Shown: piece after piece, positions 7,405 to 14,031 of the stretch
Layout: the number at the start of each line of letters is the position of its first letter
Position numbering within the stretch: position 1 is the stretch's first letter
NCBI GenBank assembly: GCA_037447655.1
Contig: JBBHKE010001577.1
Coordinates: 485,545-500,313, forward strand
From: Zygnema cylindricum
Lineage: Eukaryota; Streptophyta; Zygnematophyceae; Zygnematales; Zygnemataceae
Reading direction: 5' to 3'
DNA length: 14,769 nt
Notes under the pieces: generated by a model
What the model was told of the DNA's origin: nothing
Seen by the model: only the letters and a program-made list of their open reading frames with translations
Database searches by the model: none
Translations under genes and position numbers: made by a program

Positions 7405-8467
7405 TTGATGTCAGTATTCTCTCCGCCCAAATGTAACGATAGGACCCTAGTTCCTATCTCATAAATCATGAACCTCTTGATTGCCTCCCTATCTTTCTTT
7501 CTTGGATCATTAAGACTTCACTGAGGATCTAAACTGTTGTTGCTAAGTTTATTCTAGTACAATTAATGAAATAAATCAGACTACCTACGACTTGTCTATA
7601 AAGGATTGACTTCATAAACTCTCTCTTCCAGGCTCAATTCCTCATCAAGAATAATCACACCTCCTTCAACACTCCCATCACTTACTTTCTTCAAGTCCAT
7701 AGTAATGGTACAACAATTTGCCTTCTCCATTTGAAACTTTTCTAACATATTTCCAATTGTCTCTTTCTAAGTTAATCTGATTACTCTTTTCCCTCTATCT
7801 CTTTCCATCTAAATTCTTAAGATATATCTTGCCTCCCCTAAATTTGTCATGTCAAATCTGCTTGTTAAATATTTCTTTAACTTATTAATCTTTTCCATAG
7901 ACTTACTCAATACCAACAAATCATCTACATATATAGCAATAAAAATAACCCCCTCATTAACCTCAAACGTGTAAATAAAGTGGTAAGAGCTAATTCTAAC
8001 ATATCCCAGATTGGTTAGAAATTCATTTTATTTCTTGTTCCATTGCTTGGGAGCATGTTTCAAACCATACAAAGAGTTAATAAGTGTGCAAACCTTACTC
8101 TCCTCTCCTTCCTCCACAAATTCTTCCAAGTACCTCATAAAATCTCTTCCTCTAACTCATCATTCAATCAGACCGTTTTAATATCCATCTGAAGGATCTC
8201 CATGTCTTCCGCTGCTGCTAGATTGAGGAGAATCCTTACGCGAGAAGAGCGTACAACTGGCGCGAAGGTCTATTCATAGTTAATCCTCCCCTTTTGGATA
8301 AAACCCTTTGCTACCAATCTGGCTTTGTAACTCTCAATGGTATTATAGGGGTTTAGTTTTAGCTTAAACACCCATTTACACCCAATCGGTTTTTTTGTCC
8401 GGAGGAGTGTCCACTAACTCCCATGTATTGGCTTCCATAATGGAAGCCTTCTCATAATTAACGACCT
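7405..8467 (-). pseudogene. copia reverse transcriptase and connection (E3), many stops
   Basis: Minus-strand reading starts inside the RVT_2 domain: A-N-T-W-E-L-V-D-T-P-P, then I-Q-K-G-R-I-N-Y and T-F-A-P-V-V. L-Q-M-D-I-K follows, with the first catalytic aspartate, and L-Y-V/K-x-A-P-K-Q-W-like motifs. I-Y-V-D-D-L-L-V is at 7920-7931 and keeps the YVDD box. Then come S-K-S-M-E-K-I-N-K-L, G-E-A-R-Y-I-L, I-G-N-M-L-E-K-F, the V-V-G-S-L-I-Y-F-like connection and L-H-L-G-G-E-N-T at the F insertion. At least six in-frame stops and several frameshifts are present. Upstream RT and integrase are separated by the E4 insertion at 8468. The closest relative in the window is E4 RT, which matches it segment by segment. 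Confidence 0.9.
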
Positions 8468-9007
8468 TGAAGAAATTTTCCGTTTTAGTAAGGTATTTTC
8501 TAGGTCTGATTAGTCTAAAACAAATATAGAACATAAGAAAAAGTTGAATGCTTTATACTCCACTCTCGTGTACCCACACTTGTCAGAATCATTGAAGAAT
8601 GGAGAGGAAGTTATAGTCATGGCTGCCTAGTTCTTCAAGAGAGACAAGGGGGAAACTAATTAAACTTACCAAAAAGGGATGTCGAAACCAAGATTTTATC
8701 CTGGTACTTACCGTCCTTGAGAGAAGCCGGTAGCCATTAGCTTTGACTTATAGTCTACAACTTGTGCTGAGATTTAAAGGGTGCGATACCTATTTAAACA
8801 TTAATACGTAGGGAATTCAATTTAACTAAAAGAACGGAATTTTGAACATAGATTACATTGTACATTAAGTATCGCATGAAACAAATATATCGCACATTTG
8901 TTTCAAAGACTATATATTAGAAGCTGGTTTAGATCAGACGGTCAAGGTGTGAGTCGACATCGCGGAATGAGCGCTTTGGCAGTTTTCGGTCAAAGCCACA
9001 TCAAGTG
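8468..9007 (+). repeat. 5' LTR of E4, first segment (family II)
   Basis: It starts TGAAGAAATT, close to the LTR B start TGTAGAAATT. Further shared blocks in the same order are TATTTTCTAGGTCTGA near 8494, GGAGAGGAAG near 8600, CATGGCTGCCTAG near 8618, CCTGGTACTTACCG near 8699, a TATTTAAACATTAATACGTAGG block near 8792 and CGCGGAATGAG near 8961. It breaks at GCCACATCAAGTG (9007), where B is inserted, and resumes at 10055. E3 RT homology runs exactly up to 8467. The segment contains no gene. Divergence from B is considerable, so E4 is old. Confidence 0.83.
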
Positions 9008-9316
9008 TGAAACTCTGAGACCTCCATAAGTCCTCAGAGTGGACAGCTTCCAAGAAGCCTCTAGGATAATCCTGACCCCTTTGTGTTTCAGCAAAAATAA
9101 CTGCCACCCTAGCAAACAAAAACCCTGACTACTTGCACCCCTGTGAAGACAAGACTCCCTTGAGTTGATAGCAAAAAGAATCTCTGAATTTGCTCCCCTG
9201 AGCAGTAAGTTATGGAGGGTCAAAGTTGACCTTTTGTACAGAAGCTCTCTGGGAGAGAGGGTCCTATCTTCTAATTTTTCTAAGTCCTATCTCTCTCACA
9301 GACTCTATCTACTAAT

Positions 9317-9347
9317 GTACGGAACCAATCAGATTACAGTTCCGTAC
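9317..9347. repeat. inverted repeat with a CCAAT-containing loop in LTR B
   Basis: GTACGGAAC (9317-9325) and GTTCCGTAC (9339-9347) are a perfect 9-bp inverted repeat. They flank a 13-nt loop that starts CAATC, so CCAAT spans the stem edge. LTR D keeps the left arm and a partial right arm at the aligned place (about 14341-14373). Confidence 0.75.
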
Positions 9348-9474
9348 GCAAAAGTACAGCCGCCGGTGTACTTTATGTACGGACATTGTACGACATGGCC
9401 TAAATGTCCACACGTGGAATATCCGGATTCGCTCCTCTAATCCTCGCAGATGCCGCGCTCCAATGTTACATCGC

Positions 9475-9480
9475 CACGTG
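9475..9480. promoter_or_regulatory. G-box CACGTG in LTR B (second core at 9411-9416)
   Basis: CACGTG at 9475-9480 aligns with the G-boxes of the E3 LTR, LTR D (14500-14505) and the E4 5' LTR (10061-10066). A second CACGTG lies 64 bp away at 9411-9416 and is altered to CACATG in D. Function is inferred only from conservation among the copies. Confidence 0.5.
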
Positions 9481-9764
9481 TCATACGATGTGGCCCTGCC
9501 CACAAACCGCCGAATTCTCCTTCCGCGATCTCGGCGCAATTTTCGGCCGTCTGATTAAACTCGTATTTGATCGTAGCCGTAATAAATACATGCGCGGTAT
9601 TTGTTTCGCTTACGAAATCAATGCGCGGTATTGATTTCTTATCCGTACCGCAATTCGTACTTTTACAATACCATATCTATGTATCCCGTTAACAGTTATA
9701 GTTAAATGATTTATCCTACGTGTACATGTTTAAATAAATATCGTACTATATGCTATGTAACAGT

Positions 9765-9852
9765 ACCTCTAGCCTTAACGGCTAAGGCTACCGGCTATCT
9801 ACCATCTATCGGCCGGCAGGTACCAGGTTCAAATCTTGTCGCCGGCACATAC
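9765..9852 (+). other. tRNA-derived segment, antisense within LTR B
   Basis: On the plus strand a D-arm-like TAGCCTTAACGGCTAAGGC (A-box resemblance; also a perfect 8-bp stem, 9770-9777 with 9783-9790) is followed about 40 bases later by GGTTCAAATCTTG, a B box with one mismatch. A T-stem (CAGG with CTTG) and a CGCCGGCAC acceptor-like end follow. The A-to-B spacing is longer than in a tRNA and no full cloverleaf forms. Degraded counterparts occur in the E4 5' LTR (near 8690-8760) and the E3 LTR (near 5490-5550), so it predates these insertions. A tRNA-derived SINE captured in the ancestral LTR is one explanation. Confidence 0.45.
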
Positions 9853-10054
9853 CTTTTAGTAATTAATCCCTAGACTAATATAAATTTCCCGTAAACCCGA
9901 GGATAGCCTAAGTAGCCATGGTTCTAGCTTCCTCTCCAATTTCTCAGTGACTGCGACAAGTTTGAGAGTAGGAGAGAGAAGTTAGAGGTAGACTGCCTCG
10001 GCCTCTTTGTTTCTATTCAGACCTAGAAAATACTTAAATCCATTAATTTCTACA

Positions 10055-10475
10055 AAGTGGCACGTGGCGCTACCTCATTTGCTTGCAACATCTCTGGAAA
10101 ACACCAAAGCGAGTCGGGATATGGCAAGCGTCTACTACTTGGCTATGCGGTACAATGGCCGTACAAATAGCACACCGGCACATGTACCTTTCTGTATTTT
10201 AAATTGTTTTGATTGGAACTGTACTCTAGTAGTAGAGGGTTTAGAGAGGGGTTTAGGACATAGCCAAATCTTATGTAGCCGCCTCTCTTCCCGAGTGCTT
10301 CTGTAGAAAAGGTCATCTTTGACCATCGATAATTTATTGCTCAATGGAGCTGATTACACGATTCTTTTTTGCAATTGAATCGAGGAATTTTGTCTTCACA
10401 AAGGTGAGACTGGTGAGAGTTATTACTTATCAGAGTGGCACTAATTCTAATTGAAAACGAAGGGCGGTCAGGGTT
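10055..10475 (+). repeat. 5' LTR of E4, second segment, 3' end deleted
   Basis: It continues the E4 LTR after the B insertion, starting with the second AAGTG copy and a G-box (CACGTG, 10061-10066). Blocks shared with B in LTR sense are GGATATGG near 10119, CGGTACAATGGCCGTAC near 10148, GATTGGAACTGTAC near 10211, CTTCTGTAGAAAAGGTCA near 10299 and TTGTCTTCACA near 10391. It ends near 10475 by joining gag coding sequence. The last 60 or so bases of the LTR, the PBS and the gag N-terminus are absent. The ORF at 10007-10306 crosses the B/E4 junction and is not a gene. Confidence 0.78.
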
Positions 10476-10653
10476 TTCAAAGGGGTTCTGTCATTTTTGC
10501 AAAAAACCAAGACACTATATGGCAGAGTGTACCAAGCTAACCAAGCTTTAAATAAAGGAGGGGCATACTAGTGGATCCACGAAAGGAAAGAATAAGGCCC
10601 TTATGACACAGGTACATGAGGCAAAATCCGACGACGAGGACGATGAGTAACTA
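10476..10653 (+). pseudogene. gag C-terminal remnant with CCHC zinc knuckle (E4)
   Basis: C-H-F-C-K-K-P-R-H-Y-M-A-E-C at 10489-10530 is an exact CX2CX4HX4C knuckle, preceded by G-R-S-G-F-S-K-G and followed by T-K-L-T-K-L and a TAA. After it the frame continues through a basic and then acidic stretch (S-D-D-E-D-D-E) to a TAA at about 10648, which separates it from the protease ORF in the same frame. Capsid-forming gag is missing entirely because of the LTR-gag deletion, so no Gag could be made. Confidence 0.88.
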
Positions 10654-10980
10654 TTGGATGAGGAGTTAGAGGCGAAAAACGAGGTCAAACTTCCACGAAA
10701 GCATAAATGTGATTTCGGTGGATTGAAAGGTAAAGCAGGCTGGATTGAAAATTCAGGTACCTCGATGCACATGTGTAAGGATAAACACCTGTTCACTATG
10801 ATAAGAAAGATTCTCACCGTAGAGATAGAGTACAAGGATGGGAGGATAGTCACTACTACTCTGGTAGGATTGGTAGATATGAAAGTGTTAGTACAAAGGA
10901 AAGACATACATAGTTACATTCTCCGATGTTTTATTTATTCCGGGGTGATACAAAAACCTCATCTCTACATCTGTATTTGA
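10654..10980 (+). pseudogene. copia aspartic protease region (E4), active-site Asp changed to Asn
   Basis: The ORF carries W-I-E-N-S-G-T-S-M-H-M-C, matching the copia active-site W-x-x-D-S-G-A-S-x-H-M except that the catalytic Asp codon GAT is AAT (Asn). Beta-strand segments I-E-Y-K-D-G-R-I-V and M-K-V-L-V follow. A single-base shift near 10920 moves the conserved D-V-L-F-I-P-G, then K-N-L-I-S-T-S, into another frame, and a TGA sits after P-G. The first 40 residues are an acidic, lysine-rich linker normal for this junction. It is inactive on two counts. Confidence 0.85.
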
Positions 10981-11310
10981 TGATAAGGGTTTTGATACTA
11001 GAACTAGGAAAGGAGTCTTTACTGCTAGTTTAAAGGAGGGATTTTATTTCACTGTTGAAAAAGGTAGGCAAGAGATAATTAGGCTAATTTTAAGCGATGA
11101 AAAGAAAAAAGTTTATTATGCTGGTGTTCATGATATAATGTTGTGGCATAAGAGGCTTGGGCATGTGAATCTAGATAAGTTAAGAGAGATGAAAAAGATG
11201 GAAGTAGTGGAAGGGATTCAGTTTGGTGAAAGTGAGAATCTAAGTGATTATAGGGGATGTGCTCAAGGCAAAGCACACAGGTTACACTTTTCAAAAACTG
11301 CCACCTATAA
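10981..11310 (+). pseudogene. GAG-pre-integrase / HHCC zinc domain (E4)
   Basis: The frame entered near 10931 runs on as K-E-G-F-Y-F-T-V, then M-L-W-H-K-R-L-G-H-V-N, the hallmark of the GAG-pre-integrase domain with both zinc-binding histidines. The C-x-x-C part reads Y-R-G-C-A-Q-G-K-A-H-R, so the first cysteine is Tyr (TGT to TAT). This N-terminal integrase domain normally helps multimerisation and viral-DNA end binding. No stop occurs between 10979 and 11377 in this frame, the longest undamaged coding stretch in E4. Confidence 0.88.
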
Positions 11311-11965
11311 GGGAGAAAAGATTATAGATTTGGTACATATAGATATTTGGGGACCGGCCAAATTGCCCTCACCCTAGGGGAAGAGATTTATGATGACTAT
11401 CAATGATGATTGGTCTCGGTATTCTAAGGTATATTTTTTGAAAAATAAGTCAGAGACTTAAGAATGTTTTAGACAATATAAGGCATGGAGTGTAAAACTT
11501 CATAAACCTCCAATCAAAGGAGTAAGGAGTGACAATGGTGGAGAATATACCTCTTAACAGTTTGAGGATTTTATGAGGGAAGACGAAGTCTAACACAGAG
11601 AGACAGTTCCAAAAACCCGGAAAAGAATGGGGTAGTGATAGTGCTACATGTATAATGTCGGATAAAAAGATAGGAAAAATATTTTGGGCCATAGCAATGA
11701 ACTTTGCTAATTTCCTCAAAAATAGAGTTCTTACTTCGCTGGTAAAAGGCTAAACACCCTATGAGAGATGGACCGGCCGGAAACCAGACACATCTCATTT
11801 AAAGGTTTTCGGCAGTCAAGTGTTTAGTCTATTTATAGATCGGTCATATTAGAAACTATATCCTAAAGGAAAATGGGGGTACTTATTAGGATATGATGAG
11901 GATGTAAAAGAATAATGATTTTATGATCTAAAAAGGGAAGATATAATCTTAGTAAAGCACCTATT
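11311..11965 (+). pseudogene. copia integrase catalytic core and C-terminal part (E4), broken
   Basis: L-V-H-I-D-I-W-G-P holds the first catalytic Asp and R-S-D-N-G-G-E-Y the second, with three stops between or near them (at about 11376, 11459 and 11554). The region that should carry the third acidic residue (N-G-x-x-E-R-x-N-R-T) reads N-G-V-V and then loses the motif through an apparent small deletion and frame change near 11630. Downstream, K-I-G-K-I-F-W-A-I-A-M-N, P-Y-E-R-W-T-G-R-K-P, H-L-K-V-F-G-S and K-W-G-Y-L-L-G-Y are typical of the copia integrase C-terminal half. In intact elements the enzyme joins cDNA ends to host DNA. Confidence 0.88.
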
Positions 11966-12340
11966 AGTTATGGATGAAAGAAAGTCTGTGGATCCCTTCA
12001 AGTATACAAAGTTAGTAAAAATCAGATTTGAGTTAGAAAATTCCGATGACTTTGAGCTTCATAACTATCCAAGATTCAAAGAAGATGACATTGTTGCAAG
12101 AACAAGTCAGACAAAGAAGGACTCGGCTGCGAAAACTCTAATGACAACTCTACACGAAGCGGAAGACATGGTGGAAATTAATTTGGAATCAAAAGACATG
12201 GGATAAGTTGAGATTATTCAAAAGAACCCACAAGAACCATGTATTCTAGCAACAAATTTTGATTGTAAGGAGAAAAAGAAAAAGGTTGCAAGAAAAACAG
12301 GTTAATATCAAGGTAAAAAACTATCTCATCTAGATGAACC
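11966..12340 (+). pseudogene. integrase to RT linker of copia pol (E4)
   Basis: The frame continues from the integrase end as M-D-E-R-K-S-V-D-P-F-K-Y, then a poorly conserved, charged stretch rich in E, D, K and S to a TAA at about 12204. More charged residues and a stop follow before reverse transcriptase. This low-complexity spacer between integrase and RVT_2 is normal for copia pol and has no assigned activity. Confidence 0.7.
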
Positions 12341-13250
12341 TCTGACTTTTGGAGAGGCGATGAACTGTCTAAAAAGGAAATAGTGGAAGACAACCATCAA
12401 TGAGGAGTTGGCCTCAATTATTGGAGCCGATACTTAGGAGCTGGTGGATTTTCCACCAAACCGAAAACCAATCAATTTTTAGTGGGTATTCAAATAAAAA
12501 CTGAACCCAGATAACACCATTGAGTGCTTCAAGGCATGGTTAGTGGCCAAAGGATTTACAAAGAAAGAGGGAATCGACTACAACAAAACCTTTGCCCCAA
12601 TCGTCAACTTTCCCTCCGTCCGCATATTTCTCAGTTTGGTAGCAGTGGAAGACATGAAAGTGCACCAGATGGACATCAACACAACCATTTTGCATGGAGA
12701 ATTAGAAGAGGAGACCTTAATGTGACAACGTGAAGGTTTTGTGGAGTAAGGAGAGGAGAGTAAGGTATGTCGGCTGATAACATCTCCTTATGGTTTGAAA
12801 CTTGCACCCAAACAATCGAATAAGAATCTTGATGAGTTTCTTATCGGTGTGGGACATATCCAAAACAGATTAGATCGCTCAATCTATGTTTTTGAAGATG
12901 AGGAATGTGTTATTTTTTTTTACAATTTATGTTGATGATTTGTTTGTTTAAAGTAAATCAATGGACAAAATAAATAAACTGAAAACAGATCTTAAAAGAT
13001 TATTTGAGATGAAGGATATGGGGGAGGAAAAATATATTTTGGGTATTCACATAGAAAGAAAGTGAGAATGAAAGATTATAAGACTAACTCAGAAAAAGCA
13101 ATAGGGAACATGTCGAAAAAAATTCATATGGATAATGCTAATCGTTCTACAACTCCAATAGAGTTAAAGAAGGGAAGTGAGGGGAGTGTAGGAGAAGGAG
13201 TCATAATCGTAGACAAGGAATTAGGCCTTGAAGAATAGAAGTTCATGAAG
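12341..13250 (+). pseudogene. copia reverse transcriptase (RVT_2) of E4, broken
   Basis: Motifs in order: L-T-F-G-E-A-M; E-L-V-D-F-P-P; W-L-V-A-K-G-F-T-K-K-E-G-I-D-Y; T-F-A-P-I-V; H-Q-M-D-I-N (first catalytic Asp) with I-L-H-G-E-L-E-E-E; Y-G-L-K-L-A-P-K-Q-S; and I-Y-V-D-D-L-F-V at 12928-12939. A run of nine T (12913-12921) shifts the frame just before the YVDD box. Downstream, S-K-S-M-D-K-I-N-K-L, E-K-Y-I-L-G-I-H and A-I-G-N match E3. More than ten stops or shifts are spread through it. Length from start to YVDD is near normal, so the damage is point-like. Confidence 0.9.
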
Positions 13251-13922
13251 ACTATTCATAACAGGCAAGTAGTGGGAAGCCTAATCTATTTCATGAAATG
13301 TACCTGGCCAGATTTACCTGCAATTGTAGGAGTGTTAAGTAGAAGTCTAAATGTTACCACTAAAAGAGATTGAGAGGCAGCTAAGAGAGTCCTTAAATAT
13401 TTGATAGGAATGAGAGATCTATAGTTGCATTTGGGTGGGGGAATACTAACAACACTAGTTGGAGTTGATGGTGGTTATGGTGATGCTCCGATGAGGAGAT
13501 GTACTAATGGATATGTATTATATGTGGGCAGTGGGGCTTGTTGCTAGAGTAGCAAACAACAAAAAGTTATTGCTCAGTCCACCATGGAGGCTGAGTATAT
13601 GGCATCTTGTTTTGCTATAAAAGAATTGATGTGGGTCAAGTCTTTGCTTGGTGAGCTTGGTCACCTTAAGAGTGGTGTGCATAATGTTTTTTGTGATAAT
13701 CAAGTAGCAATCGCTAGTATTTCTAATCCTAAACATCATTTTAAAGCAAAACACATCGACATTAGAATGAGCTTTGTTAGAGAGAAGGTAGAAAACAAAA
13801 TAATCAGTTTAGAGTACAGACGAGATAGCGAGATGGTAGCATATATGATGACCTAACTTGTGCCTTCTTGTAAGCTAATTTTATGCAGTTAGAAGTGTGG
13901 TCTTAAATTGAAGAGTGACTAG
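13251..13922 (+). pseudogene. RT connection and RNase H of E4, broken
   Basis: Q-V-V-G-S-L-I-Y-F-M, W-P-D-L-P-A-I-V-G and A-A-K-R-V-L-K-Y-L-I mark the connection. Y-G-D-A-P-M-R-R-C-T-N-G-Y-V-L-Y-V-G begins RNase H, but the usual catalytic W-S-D reads G-V-D with an upstream shift. S-S-K-Q-Q-K-V-I-A-Q-S-T-M-E-A-E-Y-M keeps the catalytic Glu, V-F-C-D-N-Q-V-A-I keeps the next Asp, and H-H-F-K-A-K-H-I-D-I and S-F-V-R-E-K-V-E-N-K-I follow. TAA replaces the Lys of M-M-T-K-L at 13855-13857. The longest clean piece is 13584-13856. The connection site where F entered E3 is intact here and served as the reference for F's borders. Confidence 0.9.
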
Positions 13923-13935
13923 AAAATAAGGAGAG
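13923..13935 (+). other. polypurine tract of E4
   Basis: A-A-A-A-T-A-A-G-G-A-G-A-G directly precedes the LTR start TGTAGAACC at 13936. One T interrupts the purine run. Confidence 0.78.
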
Positions 13936-14031
13936 TGTAGAACCTAGAGGTTTTATTTTGTATTTTTTAGGTTTAAAACATGTAAAGATAGAGAGCACAA
14001 AAACCAGAGGTATTCTACCTCTAACTACTCT
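13936..14031 (+). repeat. 3' LTR of E4, first 96 bp, interrupted by D
   Basis: It starts TGTAGAACC after the PPT and matches the start of LTR B: GTATTTTTTAGGTTT with GTATTTTCTAGGTCT, then CTACCTCTAACTACTCT with CTACCTCTAACTTCTCT. It breaks off at 14031, where LTR D begins on the opposite strand. The remainder of this LTR should lie beyond the window. Confidence 0.85.

Larger units (their letters stand above)
4724..8467 (-). mobile_element. E3: Ty1/copia element, 3' part (RT, RNase H, PPT, 3' LTR), interrupted by F and E4
   Basis: On the minus strand, reverse transcriptase (8467 to 7405) is followed by a foreign 1.15-kb insertion (F, 6253-7404), then RNase H, polypurine tract and 3' LTR (5772 to 4724). 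The RT homology stops at 8467, where the E4 LTR begins, so the 5' half of E3 should resume beyond the right edge of the window. E3 and E4 belong to one family: their RNase H tails share S-F-V-R-E-K-V-E-N-K-I and their LTRs align along their length. E3's outer left edge at 4724 is set by matching the end of solo LTR B, giving 1049 bp against 1047 bp. Confidence 0.87.
9008..10054 (-). mobile_element. B: solo LTR of family II inserted in the E4 5' LTR
   Basis: On the minus strand it runs from TGTAGAAATT (10054) to AGAGTTTCA (9008), so it has TG...CA ends. It is flanked by AAGTG at 9003-9007 and AAGTG at 10055-10059, a perfect 5-bp target duplication. The interrupted E4 LTR rejoins in register across it (GCCACATCAAGTG, then GCACGTGGCG, matching GCCACATCGTATGACACGTGGCG inside B itself). 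Length is 1047 bp, against 1049 bp for the E3 LTR. There is no internal region, PBS or PPT, so it is a solo LTR. Its sequence is similar to LTR D by eye. Openings at 8934-9119, 8990-9223, 9165-9440, 9312-9539 and 9404-9634 are not genes. Confidence 0.93.

Noticed and set aside
6244-7413. A 9-bp near-duplication (ATTGTTGTC / ATTGATGTC) that would suit a Mutator-like transposon
   Set aside because: There are no terminal inverted repeats of the needed length, and the 5-bp duplication with TG...CA ends plus clear similarity to the E2 LTR explains the borders better.
9165-9634. Overlapping ORFs of 75-91 codons on both strands as possible host genes
   Set aside because: They lie wholly in solo LTR B, have counterparts broken differently in LTR D, and show no protein family motif.
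9765-9852. A functional tRNA gene
   Set aside because: A and B boxes are too far apart, acceptor arms pair only partly and no anticodon arm is clear.
10007-10306. A 99-codon ORF
   Set aside because: It spans the junction of LTR B and the E4 LTR, so it is a product of the insertion, not a gene.
10548-10907. A 119-codon minus-strand ORF rich in serine
   Set aside because: It is the shadow of the E4 gag/protease region; the plus strand shows the zinc knuckle and protease motif.
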